Shown: positions 19,408-38,240, counted from the stretch's first letter. The stretch: 64,000 nucleotides of DNA from Cellulosimicrobium cellulans (GCF_016921195.1 NZ_JAFGYF010000011.1:55067-119066), one strand, 5' to 3'. The notes: generated by a model not told the origin, from the sequence alone. A program made the numbers and translations.

Positions 19408-20253
19408 TCAGGCCTCCGTTCCGGTCTCAGGGGCCTTCGCCTCCGCGGCGGGAGCAGCCTGCTCGGGCGCCGCCGGCGACTCGGACGCGGGGGTCCGCTC
19501 GGCCGAACGCTCGGGACGACGGCCGCCACCACGACGGTCGCCGCCGCGCTCACCGCGCGGGCCGCCACGGCCCTGGCGCGGAGCGGCCGTGGCCTGCTGC
19601 GCGGCGAACTCCTTCTCGGTGACGTCGCCCTTGTAGATCCACACCTTCACGCCGATGCGGCCGAACGTGGTGCGGGCCTCGAAGAAGCCGTAGTCGATGT
19701 ACGCGCGCAGCGTGTGCAGCGGCACACGACCCTCGCGGTAGAACTCCGACCGGCTCATCTCCGCGCCGCCGAGGCGGCCGGAGACCTGCACGCGGATGCC
19801 CTTGGCACCGGCGCGCTGGGCCGACTGGATGCCCTTGCGCATCGCGCGACGGAACGAGACGCGGCTCGCGAGCTGCTCGGCGATGCCCTGGGCGACGAGC
19901 TGCGCGTCGACCTCGGCGTTCTTCACCTCGAGGATGTTGAGCTGCACCTGCTTGCCGGTGAGCTTCTCCAGCTCGCCGCGGATGCGGTCCGCCTCGGCGC
20001 CACGGCGACCGATGACGATGCCCGGCCGCGCCGTGTGGATGTCCACGCGGACGCGGTCACGGGTGCGCTCGATCTCGACCTTGGAGATGCCGGCGCGCTC
20101 GAGACCGGTGCTCATGAGCTTGCGGATCTGGACGTCCTCGCGGACGTAGTCGCGGTACCGCTGTCCGGGCTTGGTGCTGTCGGCGAACCAGCGCGACCGG
20201 TGGTCGGTGGTGATGCCGAGGCGGTACCCGTGCGGGTGAACCTTCTGTCCCAC
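19408..20253 (-). CDS. rpsC: 30S ribosomal protein S3 with long C-terminal tail
   Basis: S3 forms part of the mRNA entry helicase. It begins [20 protein letters not shown] (GTG start, overlapping the rplV stop TAG). The KH domain has the GXXG loop in [16 protein letters not shown]. The final 60 residues are a disordered Arg/Gly then Ala/Pro/Glu tail, giving 281 residues compared with 233 in E. coli. Such tails are common in actinobacteria. Confidence 0.98.
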   Translation of the reverse strand: MGQKVHPHGYRLGITTDHRSRWFADSTKPGQRYRDYVREDVQIRKLMSTGLERAGISKVEIERTRDRVRVDIHTARPGIVIGRRGAEADRIRGELEKLTGKQVQLNILEVKNAEVDAQLVAQGIAEQLASRVSFRRAMRKGIQSAQRAGAKGIRVQVSGRLGGAEMSRSEFYREGRVPLHTLRAYIDYGFFEARTTFGRIGVKVWIYKGDVTEKEFAAQQATAAPRQGRGGPRGERGGDRRGGGRRPERSAERTPASESPAAPEQAAPAAEAKAPETGTEA

Positions 20254-20624
20254 TATCGGGCACTTCCCTTCGTGTTCTCACGCGGAGCGACGACCACGGT
20301 GATGTGGCTGGTGCGCTTGAGGATGCGGTTCGCACGGCCCTGCGCCCGCGGGCGGAAACGCTTGAGGGTCGGGCCCTCGTCGACGAACGCCTCACGCACG
20401 ACGAGCTCCTGCTCCTCGAACGCCTCGCTCGCACGGTCTGCCTTCACCCGGGCGTTGGCGATCGCGCTCTCCACGACCTTGCGGACGGGCTCGCTCGCCG
20501 CCTGCGGTGCGAACTTCAGCACCGCGACGGCCTCGGAGGCCTGCTTGCCACGGATGAGGTCCACGACGCGCCGGGCCTTCTGGGGCGTGACACGGACGAA
20601 CCGCGCCTGCGCCTTGGCTTCCAT
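20253..20624 (-). CDS. rplV: 50S ribosomal protein L22
   Basis: L22 lines the peptide tunnel; changes in its hairpin loop can affect macrolide binding. The start is ATG ([20 protein letters not shown]); 14 upstream codons are not conserved. The family block [20 protein letters not shown] is intact with no insertion. It is 123 residues. Confidence 0.98.
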   Translation of the reverse strand: MEAKAQARFVRVTPQKARRVVDLIRGKQASEAVAVLKFAPQAASEPVRKVVESAIANARVKADRASEAFEEQELVVREAFVDEGPTLKRFRPRAQGRANRILKRTSHITVVVAPRENTKGSAR

Positions 20625-20682
20625 TGCTGTCCTGCCTTCTTGTCTCTTGACCGTCCAGGTCGTCACCAGACTGACCCGGGGG

Positions 20683-20964
20683 TCAGCGGCGACGACCCTT
20701 CTTGTCGTCCTTCACGTGGCCGCGGAAGGTCCGCGTGGGAGCGAACTCGCCGAGCTTGTGGCCGACCATCGACTCGGTGACGAACACCGGCGTGTGCTTG
20801 CGACCGTCGTGCACGGCGAACGTGTGACCGAGGAAGTCGGGCGTGATGACCGACCGACGGGACCAGGTCTTGATGACGTTCTTGGTCCCCTTCTCGTTCT
20901 GAGCGTCCACCTTCTTCTGCAGGTGGTCGTCGACGAAGGGGCCCTTCTTCAGGCTACGAGGCAT
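20683..20964 (-). CDS. rpsS: 30S ribosomal protein S19
   Basis: S19 is in the small-subunit head with S13. The 93-residue protein starts [20 protein letters not shown] and contains [20 protein letters not shown]. It lies 15 nt after rplB and 58 nt before rplV. Confidence 0.98.
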   Translation of the reverse strand: MPRSLKKGPFVDDHLQKKVDAQNEKGTKNVIKTWSRRSVITPDFLGHTFAVHDGRKHTPVFVTESMVGHKLGEFAPTRTFRGHVKDDKKGRRR

Positions 20965-20979
20965 GTCTCCAGGCTCCTA

Positions 20980-21816
<837 letters not shown>

Positions 21817-21847
21817 GGGGATCTGTCCTCAATCTGCTCTCGTCGGC

Positions 21848-22138
21848 TCAGCCGAAGATGTCGATCGTGCCCTCGCGGAGGGTGACGATCGCACGCTTGG
21901 TGTCCTTGCGCTTGCCCAGGCCGAAACGCGTGCGACGCGTCTTGCCCTTGCGGTTGATCGTGTTCACCGAGGCGACCTTGACCGAGAAGATTTGCTCGAC
22001 GGCGATCTTGATCTCGGTCTTGTTGGCCCGCGGGTCGACGACGAACGTGTACTTGCCCTCGTCGAGCAGGCCGTAGCTCTTCTCGGAGACGACCGGCGCG
22101 AGGATCACGTCACGGGGGTCCTTGGTCACGGTGGTCAC
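21848..22138 (-). CDS. rplW: 50S ribosomal protein L23
   Basis: L23 is the docking site for signal recognition particle and trigger factor. The 96-residue protein includes [40 protein letters not shown] and [14 protein letters not shown]. The start is GTG, overlapping the rplD stop (GTGA). Confidence 0.97.
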   Translation of the reverse strand: MTTVTKDPRDVILAPVVSEKSYGLLDEGKYTFVVDPRANKTEIKIAVEQIFSVKVASVNTINRKGKTRRTRFGLGKRKDTKRAIVTLREGTIDIFG

Positions 22139-22839
22139 TTCGCGGCCTCCTCGGCAGCAGTCTCGTCCGCCTCGGTGGAGGTGGCGACGGCCTTCGCGGA
22201 GCGACCCGTGGCCGGGCCCGCCAGGAACGCGTCGAGCGCGCCCTGCGTGAAGACGACGTCGTCGGAGACGAGCACGTCGTAGGTGTTGAGCTGGTCGGCC
22301 ACCAGGAGGTGGACCTGCTCGACGTTCCGCAGCGACTTGATCGTCAGCTCGTCGCCACGCTCGGTGACGACGAGGACGTGCTTGCGCTCGGAGAGCTTGG
22401 CGAGCGTCGAGACCGCGGTCTTGGTCGACGGCAGGCCGTCGACGCCGAAGCCGGTCACGACGTGGACACGGCCGTTGCGGGCGCGGTCCGAGAGGGCACC
22501 GCGGAGCGCGGCGGCCTTCATCTTCTTGGGCGTCCGCTGGTCGTACGAGCGCGGCGTCGGGCCGTGGACGGTGCCACCGCCGGCGAACTGCGGCGCACGG
22601 GTCGAACCCTGGCGGGCGCGGCCGGTGCCCTTCTGCTTGTACGGCTTGCGACCACCACCGCGGACCTCGCCGCGGCTCTTGGTGTCGTGGGTGCCCTGGC
22701 GTGCAGCGGCACGCTGGGCGACGACGACCTGGTGGATCAGCGGGACGTTGAGCTCGACGTCGAACACCTCGGCGGGGAGCTCGGCGGTGCCGGCCTTCTT
22801 GCCCTTGGGGTCCAGTACGTCAACGGTCAGAGCGGACAT
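22135..22839 (-). CDS. rplD: 50S ribosomal protein L4
   Basis: L4 lines the tunnel and, in E. coli, represses the S10 operon through its leader. The conserved loop is [20 protein letters not shown], with [13 protein letters not shown] after it. I choose ATG (MSALTVDVL) because GGGAG lies 10 nt upstream; a GTG three codons earlier overlaps rplC. The 234-residue protein has an Ala/Glu tail. Confidence 0.97.
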   Translation of the reverse strand: MSALTVDVLDPKGKKAGTAELPAEVFDVELNVPLIHQVVVAQRAAARQGTHDTKSRGEVRGGGRKPYKQKGTGRARQGSTRAPQFAGGGTVHGPTPRSYDQRTPKKMKAAALRGALSDRARNGRVHVVTGFGVDGLPSTKTAVSTLAKLSERKHVLVVTERGDELTIKSLRNVEQVHLLVADQLNTYDVLVSDDVVFTQGALDAFLAGPATGRSAKAVATSTEADETAAEEAAK

Positions 22840-22844
22840 GGTGT

Positions 22845-23507
22845 TCACGCTCCCTTCGCGGCGCTGCGCACGAGGACGACGCCGCCCTTGGGGCCGGGAA
22901 CCGCGCCCTTGACGAGCAGCAGACCCTTCTCGGCGTCGACCGCGTGGACGGTCAGGTTCTGGGTGGTCTGGCGGGCGTTGCCCATGCGACCGGCCATGCG
23001 CAGGCCCTTGAACACGCGCGACGGGGTCGAGGCCCCACCGATCGAGCCCGGCTTGCGGTGGTTGCGGTGCGCACCGTGCGAGGCGCCCACGCCGGAGAAG
23101 CCGTGACGCTTCATGACACCGGCGGTGCCCTTGCCCTTGGTCGTGCCCACGACGTCGACCACGGCACCGGCCTCGAAGGCCTCCGCGGTGATCTCCTGGC
23201 CGAGCGAGTACTCGGCGGCGTCGGTGGTGCGGACCTCGGCGACGTGGCGGCGCGGCGTGACGCCGGCCTTCTCGAAGTGGCCCTTGAGCGGCTTCGTGAC
23301 CTTGCGCGGGTCGATCTGCCCGTAGGCGAGCTGCACGGCGGCGTACCCGTCGGCGTCGGCCGTGCGCACCTGCGTCACGACGTTCGTGCCGACGGCGACG
23401 ACGGTCACGGGCACGAGGCGACCGGCCTCGTCCCAGAGCTGCGTCATCCCGAGCTTCGTGCCGAGCACCGCGGTGACCGGACGAGCGTTCTGCTGGGGAA
23501 TGGTCAT
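22845..23507 (-). CDS. rplC: 50S ribosomal protein L3
   Basis: L3 reaches into the peptidyl transferase centre. The 220-residue protein starts [20 protein letters not shown] after a GGAGG site. It includes [19 protein letters not shown] and [20 protein letters not shown], the loop in which pleuromutilin-resistance changes are known to occur; it looks ordinary here. Confidence 0.98.
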   Translation of the reverse strand: MTIPQQNARPVTAVLGTKLGMTQLWDEAGRLVPVTVVAVGTNVVTQVRTADADGYAAVQLAYGQIDPRKVTKPLKGHFEKAGVTPRRHVAEVRTTDAAEYSLGQEITAEAFEAGAVVDVVGTTKGKGTAGVMKRHGFSGVGASHGAHRNHRKPGSIGGASTPSRVFKGLRMAGRMGNARQTTQNLTVHAVDAEKGLLLVKGAVPGPKGGVVLVRSAAKGA

Positions 23508-23521
23508 GATGTCCTCCAGCC

Positions 23522-23830
23522 TCAGAGCTTGATCTCGATGTTCACGTCGGCAGGCAGGTCGAGACGCATGAGCGAGTCGACGGCCTTCGGCGTGGGGTCG
23601 ATGATGTCGATCAGCCGCTTGTGCGTGCGCATCTCGAAGTGCTCGCGGCTGTCCTTGTACTTGTGAGGCGACCGGATGACGCAGAAGACGTTCTTCTCCG
23701 TCGGCAGCGGCACCGGACCCACGACCGTTGCACCAGCGCGCGTCACCGTGTCGACGATCTTGCGCGCCGAGCTGTCGATGACCTCGTGGTCGTAGGACTT
23801 GAGCCGGATGCGGATCTTCTGTCCCGCCAT
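23522..23830 (-). CDS. rpsJ: 30S ribosomal protein S10
   Basis: S10 (NusE) is both a 30S head protein and a partner of NusB in antitermination. The 102-residue protein, [20 protein letters not shown], contains [20 protein letters not shown] and the tetracycline-relevant loop [15 protein letters not shown]. It heads the S10 operon behind a long leader. Confidence 0.98.
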   Translation of the reverse strand: MAGQKIRIRLKSYDHEVIDSSARKIVDTVTRAGATVVGPVPLPTEKNVFCVIRSPHKYKDSREHFEMRTHKRLIDIIDPTPKAVDSLMRLDLPADVNIEIKL

Positions 23831-24274
23831 GGCGTCGTCTGACTCTCTCTCTCGAACCGCTAGCTGTCCGACCCCCGCGCTCGGGCGTGTCGCGTAGTCG
23901 CGACGCACCTGGGCGCACACGCCGAGAGGCGCAGGGCCGTTGGATATGTGATCCACCGTCCGCACCGTGCTGACGCACGGCTCCGCGGACCGGATCACAA
24001 CGTTTGTGCGAGCCTGGTCGGAACGTGTGTTCCGCGGGGTACTCGATCCATGGCGACAGAGAGCTCAACCCGCAGACCCGGGACGAGATCCCGGGGTCCT
24101 GGTCCTCCTCGAGAGGACCGGTTCAACACACTGTTCGACACGTGAAAGAGCGCACCCGTAACAGGCAACCTGAACAGTCTGCCACACGAAGACCGCCCCG
24201 TCCAAGTCGAGACCGGCCGGGGGGCTGTGACGGTGACCGCAGGGACCGTCTCCGCGGGGACGGTAACCGCAGGC
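23831..24274 (-). promoter_or_regulatory. S10 operon leader and promoter region
   Basis: This 444-nt non-coding stretch lies between rpsJ and the tuf terminator. On the RNA strand it can form small hairpins, including CCCGGGA-loop-TCCCGGG (24077-24095) and GGTCCT-loop-AGGACC (24101-24119). Possible -35 boxes occur (TTGGAC with a CAGACT 18 nt on, near 24165-24210; TTGAAC near 24121), but no promoter is convincing. The length suggests a regulated leader, perhaps bound by L4 as in E. coli. Confidence 0.4.
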
Positions 24275-24310
24275 CGAAGGCCCGGCCCCGCGGGCGGGAC
24301 CGGGCCTTCG
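24275..24310 (-). terminator. terminator of the str operon, after tuf
   Basis: Perfect 11-nt arms CGAAGGCCCGG / CCGGGCCTTCG, extended by C/G pairs, lie 26 nt past the tuf stop. Confidence 0.8.
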
Positions 24311-24335
24311 ACGAGCGCTGCGAGGCAGCGTCAGA

Positions 24336-25532
24336 TCACTTGAGGATCTTGGTGACGCGGCCGGAGCCGACGGTGCGGCCACCCTCACGGATGGCGAAGC
24401 CGAGGCCCTCCTCCATGGCGATCGGCTGGATGAGCTCGACCGTCATCTCGGTGTTGTCGCCGGGCATGACCATCTCGGTGCCCTCGGGCAGCGTGATGAC
24501 GCCGGTGACGTCCGTCGTGCGGAAGTAGAACTGCGGACGGTAGTTCGAGTAGAACGGGTTGTGACGGCCGCCCTCGTCCTTGCCCAGGATGTAGACCTGC
24601 GCCTCGAACTGCGTGTGCGGGGTGATCGAGCCCGGCTTCACGACGACCTGGCCGCGCTCGACGTCCTCGCGCTTGATGCCGCGCAGGAGCAGACCGGTGT
24701 TGTCGCCGGCCTGAGCCTGGTCCATCTGCTTGTGGAACGTCTCGATACCCGTGACCGTGGTCTTCTGGGGCGCGCGGATGCCGACGATCTCGACGTCCGA
24801 GTTGAGGTCGAGCGTGCCACGCTCCACCTTGCCGGTGACGACCGTGCCACGACCCGTGATCGTGAAGACGTCCTCGACGGGCATGAGGAACGGCTTGTCG
24901 AGCTCGCGGACGGGCTCCGGGACGTTCTCGTCCACGGCCTCCATGAGCTCGATGATCTTCGCGGTCCACTCGGGGTCGCCCTCGAGCGCCTTGAGGCCGG
25001 AGACGCGCACGACCGGCGCGTTGTCGCCGTCGAACTCCTGCGAGGAGAGGAGCTCGCGCACCTCCATCTCGACGAGCTCGAGGATCTCCTCGTCGTCGAC
25101 CATGTCGGACTTGTTGAGCGCGACGAGCAGGTACGGCACGCCGACCTGGCGGGCGAGCAGGACGTGCTCGCGCGTCTGGGCCATCGGACCGTCGGTCGCG
25201 GCGACCACGAGGATCGCGCCGTCCATCTGGGCGGCACCGGTGATCATGTTCTTGATGTAGTCGGCGTGACCCGGGGCGTCGACGTGCGCGTAGTGACGCT
25301 TCGGCGTCTCGTACTCGATGTGCGCGATGTTGATCGTGATACCGCGCTGCTTCTCCTCGGGAGCCGCGTCGATCTCGTCGAAGTTGCGCTGGACGTTCGC
25401 CGGCAGGTCCGGGTACGTGTCCGCGAGCGTCTTCGAGATCGCCGCCGTCAGCGTCGTCTTACCGTGGTCGACGTGACCGATGGTGCCGATGTTGACGTGC
25501 GGCTTGGTCCGCTCGAACTTGGCCTTAGCCAC
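24336..25532 (-). CDS. tuf: elongation factor Tu
   Basis: EF-Tu brings aminoacyl-tRNA to the ribosome as a GTP complex. G1 is GHVDHGKT, the switch I region includes [10 protein letters not shown]3 is DAPGHADY, G4 is NKSD, and G5 is near VSGLKAL. Domains 2 and 3 are complete ([34 protein letters not shown]). It is 398 residues with a GTG start. It is the only tuf in the window. A 127-nt gap follows fusA and may hold a separate tuf promoter. Confidence 0.98.
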   Translation of the reverse strand: MAKAKFERTKPHVNIGTIGHVDHGKTTLTAAISKTLADTYPDLPANVQRNFDEIDAAPEEKQRGITINIAHIEYETPKRHYAHVDAPGHADYIKNMITGAAQMDGAILVVAATDGPMAQTREHVLLARQVGVPYLLVALNKSDMVDDEEILELVEMEVRELLSSQEFDGDNAPVVRVSGLKALEGDPEWTAKIIELMEAVDENVPEPVRELDKPFLMPVEDVFTITGRGTVVTGKVERGTLDLNSDVEIVGIRAPQKTTVTGIETFHKQMDQAQAGDNTGLLLRGIKREDVERGQVVVKPGSITPHTQFEAQVYILGKDEGGRHNPFYSNYRPQFYFRTTDVTGVITLPEGTEMVMPGDNTEMTVELIQPIAMEEGLGFAIREGGRTVGSGRVTKILK

Positions 25533-25589
25533 TGGGGTCCTCCTGGGACTTGGGTAGATGTGCCGAACGTTGCGAATGTCGACCGAGAG

Positions 25590-25595
25590 ATCCTA
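25590..25595 (-). promoter_or_regulatory. possible tuf promoter -10 box
   Basis: TAGGAT (minus strand) lies 57 nt before the tuf GTG in the fusA-tuf gap. No good -35 is present at 16-18 nt, so this is only suggestive. Extra tuf promoters inside str operons are well known in other bacteria. Confidence 0.3.
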
Positions 25596-25659
25596 CATCC
25601 GCGGGGCGTTGCGGTTTCCTACAGGTTGATGGTTGTGCGGGTCTTCGACCTGTGGGGAC

Positions 25660-27762
25660 TCACTCGCCCCGGGTCTTCTTGATGATCTCTTCGGCAACGT
25701 TCCGAGGAACCTCGGCGTAGCTGTCGAACTGCATCGAGTACACGGCGCGGCCCTGGGTCTTGGACCGGAGGTCGCCGATGTACCCGAACATCTCTGACAA
25801 CGGTACGTGGGCCCGGACGACCTTCACACCCGTCGCGTCCTCCATGGACTGGATCATTCCACGACGTGAGTTCAGGTCGCCGATGACGTCGCCCATGTAC
25901 TCCTCGGGCGTACGCACCTCGACCGCCATCACCGGCTCCAGCAGAACCGGGTCCGCCCGCTTGACGCCCTCCTTGAGGACCATCGAGCCGGCGATCTTGA
26001 ACGCCATCTCCGAGGAGTCGACCTCGTGGTAGGCGCCGTCGAGCAGGGTCGCCTTGACCCCGACCAGCGGGAAGCCGGCGAGCACGCCGAGCTCCATCGC
26101 GGACTGGATACCCGCGTCGACGCTCGGGATGTACTCGCGCGGGATGCGACCACCGGTCACGGCGTTGTCGAACTCGTAGAGCTCGCCCTCGGCCGTGTCG
26201 AGCGGCTCGAAGGTCACCTGGACCTTGGCGAACTGCCCGGAGCCACCGGTCTGCTTCTTGTGCGTGTACTCGATCTTCTCGGCCTTGCGGCGGATCGTCT
26301 CGCGGTACGCGACCTGCGGCTTGCCGACGTTGGCCTCGACCTTGAACTCGCGACGCATGCGGTCGACGAGGATGTCGAGGTGGAGCTCGCCCATGCCGCC
26401 GATGACGGTCTGACCGGTCTCGTCGTCCAGCTTGACGCGGAAGGTCGGGTCCTCCTCGGCGAGCTTCTGGATCGCCGTCGAGAGCTTCTCCTGGTCGGCC
26501 TTCGTCTTCGGCTCGATCGCGACGTCGATGACGGGCTCCGGGAAGCTCATCGACTCGAGGATGACCGGGTTCGCCATGTCGCTCAGCGTGTCACCGGTCG
26601 TGGTGTCCTTGAGGCCGATGACCGCGTAGATGTGACCGGCGCTCGCCTCGTCGACCGGGTTCTCCTTGTTGGAGTGCATCTGGAAGATCTTGCCGACGCG
26701 CTCCTTCTTGCCCTTGGTCGAGTTCGCGACCTGCTGGCCGGGCTCGACGCGACCGGAGTACACGCGCACGTAGGTGAGCTTGCCGAAGAACGGGTGCGCC
26801 GCGACCTTGAAGGCGAGCGCGGAGAACGGCTCCGTGGCGTCGGGGTGACGCTGGACGACCTTCTCCTCGTCCTTCGGGTCGTGACCGTCGATCGCCGGCA
26901 CGTCGAGGGGCGACGGCAGGTAGTCGATGACCGCGTCGAGCATGGGCTGGACGCCCTTGTTCTTGAACGCGGAGCCGCACAGGACGGGGAACGCCTCGCC
27001 CGCGATGACGAGCTTGCGGATGCCGGCCTTCAGCTCGGCGACCGTCAGCTCCTCGCCACCGAGGTACTTCTCGAGCAGCTCCTCGTCGGCCTCGGCGACG
27101 GCCTCGACGAGCTCGCCGCGGTACTTCTCGGCCTTCTCGACGAGGTCCGCCGGGATCTCCTCGGTGTCGTACGCCTCGCCGAGCTGGGTCTCCCCGTGCC
27201 AGACGAGCGCCTTCATCTCGAGGAGGTCGACGACGCCCGTGAAGTCGCTCTCGGCGCCGATGGGGAGCTGGACCACCAGCGGCTTCGCCTTGAGGCGGTT
27301 GATGATGGTGTCGACGGTGAAGTAGAAGTCCGCGCCGAGCTTGTCCATCTTGTTGACGAAGCAGATGCGGGGGACGTTGTACTTGTCCGCCTGGCGCCAC
27401 ACCGTCTCGGACTGGGGCTCCACGCCCTCCTTGCCGTCGAAGACCGCGACGGCCCCGTCGAGCACGCGCAGCGAGCGCTCGACCTCGACCGTGAAGTCGA
27501 CGTGGCCGGGCGTGTCGATGATGTTGATCTGGTTCTTGTTCCAGTAGCACGAGACGGCGGCGGACGTGATGGTGATGCCGCGCTCCTTCTCCTGCTCCAT
27601 CCAGTCGGTCGTCGACGCGCCGTCGTGCGTCTCGCCGAGCTTGTAGTTGACACCCGTGTAGAACAGGATGCGCTCGGTGGTCGTGGTCTTCCCGGCATCG
27701 ATGTGGGCCATGATGCCGATGTTGCGGACCTTGCTCAGGTCGGTCAGCACGTCAAGTGCCAC
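25660..27762 (-). CDS. fusA: elongation factor G
   Basis: EF-G catalyses translocation. The 700-residue protein opens with GTG and [21 protein letters not shown]1 is [14 protein letters not shown]2 includes [11 protein letters not shown]3 is DTPGHVDFT and G4 is NKMD. Domains II-V are complete, with [20 protein letters not shown] in domain IV and [20 protein letters not shown] in domain V. It looks like the canonical factor, not a tetracycline-protection paralog. Confidence 0.98.
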   Translation of the reverse strand: MALDVLTDLSKVRNIGIMAHIDAGKTTTTERILFYTGVNYKLGETHDGASTTDWMEQEKERGITITSAAVSCYWNKNQINIIDTPGHVDFTVEVERSLRVLDGAVAVFDGKEGVEPQSETVWRQADKYNVPRICFVNKMDKLGADFYFTVDTIINRLKAKPLVVQLPIGAESDFTGVVDLLEMKALVWHGETQLGEAYDTEEIPADLVEKAEKYRGELVEAVAEADEELLEKYLGGEELTVAELKAGIRKLVIAGEAFPVLCGSAFKNKGVQPMLDAVIDYLPSPLDVPAIDGHDPKDEEKVVQRHPDATEPFSALAFKVAAHPFFGKLTYVRVYSGRVEPGQQVANSTKGKKERVGKIFQMHSNKENPVDEASAGHIYAVIGLKDTTTGDTLSDMANPVILESMSFPEPVIDVAIEPKTKADQEKLSTAIQKLAEEDPTFRVKLDDETGQTVIGGMGELHLDILVDRMRREFKVEANVGKPQVAYRETIRRKAEKIEYTHKKQTGGSGQFAKVQVTFEPLDTAEGELYEFDNAVTGGRIPREYIPSVDAGIQSAMELGVLAGFPLVGVKATLLDGAYHEVDSSEMAFKIAGSMVLKEGVKRADPVLLEPVMAVEVRTPEEYMGDVIGDLNSRRGMIQSMEDATGVKVVRAHVPLSEMFGYIGDLRSKTQGRAVYSMQFDSYAEVPRNVAEEIIKKTRGE

Positions 27763-27834
27763 GGTCTGCTTCCCTCGTTAGATGGGTTGAGTCGGGGGCG
27801 CTGCTCGGACCGGGGTGACCGGCCTCGGACCCGC

Positions 27835-27873
27835 CGACGGCCCCGGGGACGCCTCGGTCCCCGGGGCCCGTCG
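27835..27873 (-). terminator. hairpin between rpsG and fusA
   Basis: Arms CGACGGCCCCGGGGAC and its complement, with one bulged base and a 6-nt loop, begin 7 nt past the rpsG stop. It may attenuate transcription or protect the mRNA end between rpsG and fusA. Confidence 0.55.
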
Positions 27874-27879
27874 TGCGGA

Positions 27880-28350
27880 CTACCAGCGGTAGTGGGCGAA
27901 GGCCTTGTTGGACTCCGCCATCTTGTGCATGTCCTCGCGGCGCTTGACCGCGGCACCGAGGCCGTTGCTCGCGTCGAGGATCTCGTTCATGAGGCGCTCC
28001 GTCATGGTCTTCTCGCGACGTGCGCGCGAGTAGTCCGTGAGCCAGCGCAGCGCGAGGGTCGTCGCACGTGCGGGGCGCACCTCGACCGGGACCTGGTAGG
28101 TCGCACCACCGACGCGGCGCGAGCGGACCTCGAGCGCCGGGCGGACGTTCTCCAGCGCGCGCTTGAGCACGACGACCGGGTCGCCGTCGGTCTTCGCGCG
28201 GACGCCCTCGAGGGCGCCGTAGACGATCGACTCGGCGGTGGACTTCTTGCCGTCGAGCAGCACCTTGTTGATGAGCTGCGTGACGACGGGCGACCCGTAG
28301 ACGGGGTCGACGATGAGCGGCCGCTTCGGGGCCGGGCCCTTGCGAGGCAT
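27880..28350 (-). CDS. rpsG: 30S ribosomal protein S7
   Basis: S7 nucleates the 3' domain of 16S rRNA and, in E. coli, represses the str operon. The 156-residue protein starts [20 protein letters not shown] and includes [20 protein letters not shown] and AHYRW at the end. The ATG overlaps the rpsL stop (ATGA). Confidence 0.98.
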   Translation of the reverse strand: MPRKGPAPKRPLIVDPVYGSPVVTQLINKVLLDGKKSTAESIVYGALEGVRAKTDGDPVVVLKRALENVRPALEVRSRRVGGATYQVPVEVRPARATTLALRWLTDYSRARREKTMTERLMNEILDASNGLGAAVKRREDMHKMAESNKAFAHYRW

Positions 28351-28724
28351 CAGCTCTTCTCCTTCTTGGCGCCGTAGCGGCTGCGGGCCTGCTTGCGGTT
28401 CTTCACGCCCTGCGTGTCGAGCGCGCCGCGCACGATCTTGTAGCGCACACCCGGGAGGTCCTTCACACGACCGCCGCGCACGAGCACGATGGAGTGCTCC
28501 TGGAGGTTGTGGCCGACGCCGGGGATGTAGGCCGTGACCTCGACCTGGGAGGAGAGCTTCACGCGAGCGACCTTGCGCAGCGCGGAGTTCGGCTTCTTCG
28601 GGGTGGTGGTGTACACGCGCGTGCACACACCGCGCCGCTGCGGGGAACCCTTGAGGGCGGGAGTCTTGGACTTCCCCACCTTCGAGGTCCGCCCCTTGCG
28701 GACGAGCTGCTGGATCGTAGGCAC
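28350..28724 (-). CDS. rpsL: 30S ribosomal protein S12
   Basis: S12 monitors decoding at the A site. The 124-residue protein starts GTG ([20 protein letters not shown]) after GGAGACGTA. The two streptomycin-resistance hot spots read [13 protein letters not shown] and [13 protein letters not shown], both wild type. It is the first gene of the str operon. Confidence 0.98.
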   Translation of the reverse strand: MPTIQQLVRKGRTSKVGKSKTPALKGSPQRRGVCTRVYTTTPKKPNSALRKVARVKLSSQVEVTAYIPGVGHNLQEHSIVLVRGGRVKDLPGVRYKIVRGALDTQGVKNRKQARSRYGAKKEKS

Positions 28725-29024
28725 TACGTCTCCGTGTCTTCTCGAGCTACCGGGGCTATCCCCGATGGTGGTCGTGCTGGCTGCTGGAGCCGATCGCACG
28801 AGGCACCCGCAGCGCGAGACACGCTGCAGCAGCCACCTACCACCGGCTCGATGGTCCGTCGCCCGCCCACGGGCACGAGGCACCGCCAGGACCGGGATCC
28901 GGAATGCCCGGGCACTCACATCGGCCCGTCCGGAGCCCGCTGCGCGGAGGTGGGAGCGATCGCTCGCTGACACCGCCCCGCCAGGGACATCACGGAGGGC
29001 CCGACGGCGCGGGCACGGTTTACC

Positions 29025-29053
29025 AGGTTACCTGCCACTCGGCAAGGAGTCAA
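29025..29053 (-). promoter_or_regulatory. str operon promoter
   Basis: TTGACT (29048-29053), a 17-bp spacer and TAACCT (29025-29030) on the minus strand make a strong sigma70-type match. The transcript would start near 29018, leaving a leader of about 294 nt before rpsL. A second overlapping pair, TTGCCG-17-TAAACC, lies 11 nt downstream. The leader (28725-29018) has no gene; part of it can pair weakly (GCAGC/GCTGC arms near 28810-28835). Confidence 0.7.
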
Positions 29054-29116
29054 AGGAGCAGGTCGCGACCGCGGCCGCTCCCCCGGGTCCGCGTCGTCGT
29101 CCCGCAGGAGAGACGG

Positions 29117-29173
29117 CGACGGGTGCCCGCCGGCCCCAGACACGAGGTGTGGACGGCCGGCGGGCACCCGTCG
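29117..29173 (-). terminator. rpoBC terminator
   Basis: Perfect 19-nt arms (CGACGGGTGCCCGCCGGCC and its complement) with a 19-nt loop start 8 nt beyond the rpoC stop. Confidence 0.85.
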
Positions 29174-29180
29174 TGAGACG

Positions 29181-33062
<3,882 letters not shown>

Positions 33063-33142
33063 GTTGTCCTACTTCCTTCGTCTGCCGGGACCGGCCGGGG
33101 CCGGTGCCGACGCCATAAAGACGGTTGGTGTGGGGGTCGTCG

Positions 33143-33168
33143 GCGGGAGCGGGGTGACCCGCTCCCGC
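33143..33168 (-). terminator. hairpin between rpoB and rpoC
   Basis: Perfect 11-nt arms GCGGGAGCGGG / CCCGCTCCCGC with a GTGA loop lie 10 nt past the rpoB stop. It is probably a stability or attenuation element, since rpoC is normally co-transcribed. Confidence 0.5.
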
Positions 33169-33178
33169 CTGCCCGAGA

Positions 33179-36691
<3,513 letters not shown>

Positions 36692-36839
36692 GAGGGGTCC
36701 TTCCCTGCAGATCGAAAGAACGCTGCACCGCCGGGCTGGACACGATCACCGCCGCCACGACACCTCGCGGACGCGCACGTACGTCGACGAGGGGGTCGGG
36801 GGTATATGAGATCGGGGGCACAGGACAGCGCAAAGCGTG

Positions 36840-36868
36840 AGCATAGCCCAACACGCATCGCAACACAA
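36840..36868 (-). promoter_or_regulatory. rpoBC promoter
   Basis: TTGTGT (36863-36868), a 17-bp spacer and TATGCT (36840-36845) on the minus strand. The predicted start is near 36833, with a leader of about 140 nt. A weaker pair, TTGCGC-18-TCATAT, lies 30 nt downstream. The rest of the 511-nt rplL-rpoB gap holds only the rplL terminator. Confidence 0.65.
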
Positions 36869-37126
36869 CCCCGGGGCGTGCGACCCCGCCCGGAACCAGA
36901 CGCCTGCGCGTCTCACCGGTACTCGCGCGGGCCTCGTCGCCCGCCTCCGACCCGTCTCGCGGGCCGCGAACCTGCTGGTGCCGACCTCGCTGTCCTGCGT
37001 CGTCGACCCGCACATGGTGGCACACTCGTGGCCGTTCCGTGAAGCCGGTGCGCCGCTCGGGTGCCCGACGACGTCTCACGCGCACGCTCTCCCGCCCACC
37101 CGCGCGGTCGGGAGGCACGAACGACG

Positions 37127-37162
37127 ACGAGGCCCGCACCCCGGTCGGGGTGCGGGCCTCGT
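37127..37162 (-). terminator. rplJL terminator
   Basis: Perfect 16-nt arms ACGAGGCCCGCACCCC / GGGGTGCGGGCCTCGT with a 4-nt loop lie 41 nt beyond the rplL stop. It separates rplJL from rpoBC, which therefore has its own promoter. Confidence 0.85.
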
Positions 37163-37202
37163 GCGGCGTGCGACCGGTCCCGTCAGGAACCGGCCGGCGA
37201 GA

Positions 37203-37595
37203 TCACTTGAGGGTGACCGTGGCGCCGGCGCCCTCGAGGGCAGCCTTGGCCTTCTCGGCCGTCTCCTTGTTCGCGCCCTCCAGGACCGGCTTCGGGGCAC
37301 CGTCCACGAGGTCCTTGGCCTCCTTGAGACCGAGGGACGTGAGCGCGCGCACCTCCTTGATGACCTGGATCTTCTTGTCGCCGGCAGCCTCGAGGATGAC
37401 GTCGAACTCGTCCTTCTCCTCCTCGGCCGGGGCGTCGCCACCGGCGCCACCCGCGGGGGCGGCGACCGCGACGGCGGCGGGGGCGGCGGCGGTGACCTCG
37501 AAGGTCTCCTCGAAGGCCTTCACGAACTCGTTGAGCTCGATGAGGGTGAGGCCCTTGAACTGCTCGATGAGCTCGTCGGTGCTGAGCTTCGCCAT
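37203..37595 (-). CDS. rplL: 50S ribosomal protein L7/L12
   Basis: L7/L12 forms the stalk that recruits translation GTPases. The 130-residue protein has the N-terminal dimerisation helices ([20 protein letters not shown]), an Ala/Gly/Pro hinge near residues 40-58, and the C-terminal domain ([20 protein letters not shown]). The sequence is normal. Confidence 0.98.
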   Translation of the reverse strand: MAKLSTDELIEQFKGLTLIELNEFVKAFEETFEVTAAAPAAVAVAAPAGGAGGDAPAEEEKDEFDVILEAAGDKKIQVIKEVRALTSLGLKEAKDLVDGAPKPVLEGANKETAEKAKAALEGAGATVTLK

Positions 37596-37709
37596 GATGG
37601 CGTTCCTTTCGGTCGGTGCTCGGCAGCGGCCCGGTGCGGGCCTGCCAGAAGCGGGGTGTGTGCTTGCGCTGCGTGGATCACGGGACCGGGGCGTGCCCCG
37701 GGCGCGGGA

Positions 37710-38240
37710 TCAGGCGGCAGCGCCCTCCGATTCCTGCTTCTGACGCAGGGCATCGATGACGCGGGCGGCCTGGGCGGTGTTCGCGGTGAAGACGTAGGCA
37801 GCCTGGAAGAGCTTGGCCTTCATCGCGCCGGCCGCCTTGGCCAGCAGGACCTCGCGGGACTCGAGGTCCGCGAGCTTCGTGACCTCCGCGGCGGTCAGGG
37901 GGCGCCCGTCGAGGACACCACCCTTGATGACCAGCGCGGGGTTCGCCTTGGCGAAGTCACGCAGACCCTTGGCAGCCTCGACCGGATCCCCGGTGACGAA
38001 GGCGATTGCCGACGGGCCCTGCAGGTCGGCGTCGAGTCCCTCGACACCGGCCTCCTTGGCCGCGATGGCGGTCAGCGTGTTCTTCACCACGGCGTAGGTT
38101 GCGTTGCCGCTGAGCGACCGACGCAGCTGCTTGAGCTGCGCGACGGTGAGCCCGCGGTACTCGGTCAGCACGGCAGCGTTCGAGTCGCGGAACTTGTCCG
38201 AGATCTCGGCGACTGCGGCTGCCTTGTCCGGCCTCGCCAT
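37710..38240 (-). CDS. rplJ: 50S ribosomal protein L10
   Basis: L10 anchors L7/L12 dimers to 23S rRNA and represses its own operon by binding the leader. The 176-residue protein starts [20 protein letters not shown] after GGAAGG; 28 upstream codons are discarded. [16 protein letters not shown] and [17 protein letters not shown] are the rRNA-binding blocks, and the C-terminal helix recruits L12. Confidence 0.97.
   Translation of the reverse strand: MARPDKAAAVAEISDKFRDSNAAVLTEYRGLTVAQLKQLRRSLSGNATYAVVKNTLTAIAAKEAGVEGLDADLQGPSAIAFVTGDPVEAAKGLRDFAKANPALVIKGGVLDGRPLTAAEVTKLADLESREVLLAKAAGAMKAKLFQAAYVFTANTAQAARVIDALRQKQESEGAAA

Noticed and set aside
23831..24274. A definite S10 operon promoter (several TTG boxes)
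   Set aside because: No pair has both a good -10 and a 16-18 bp spacer, so I left it unresolved.
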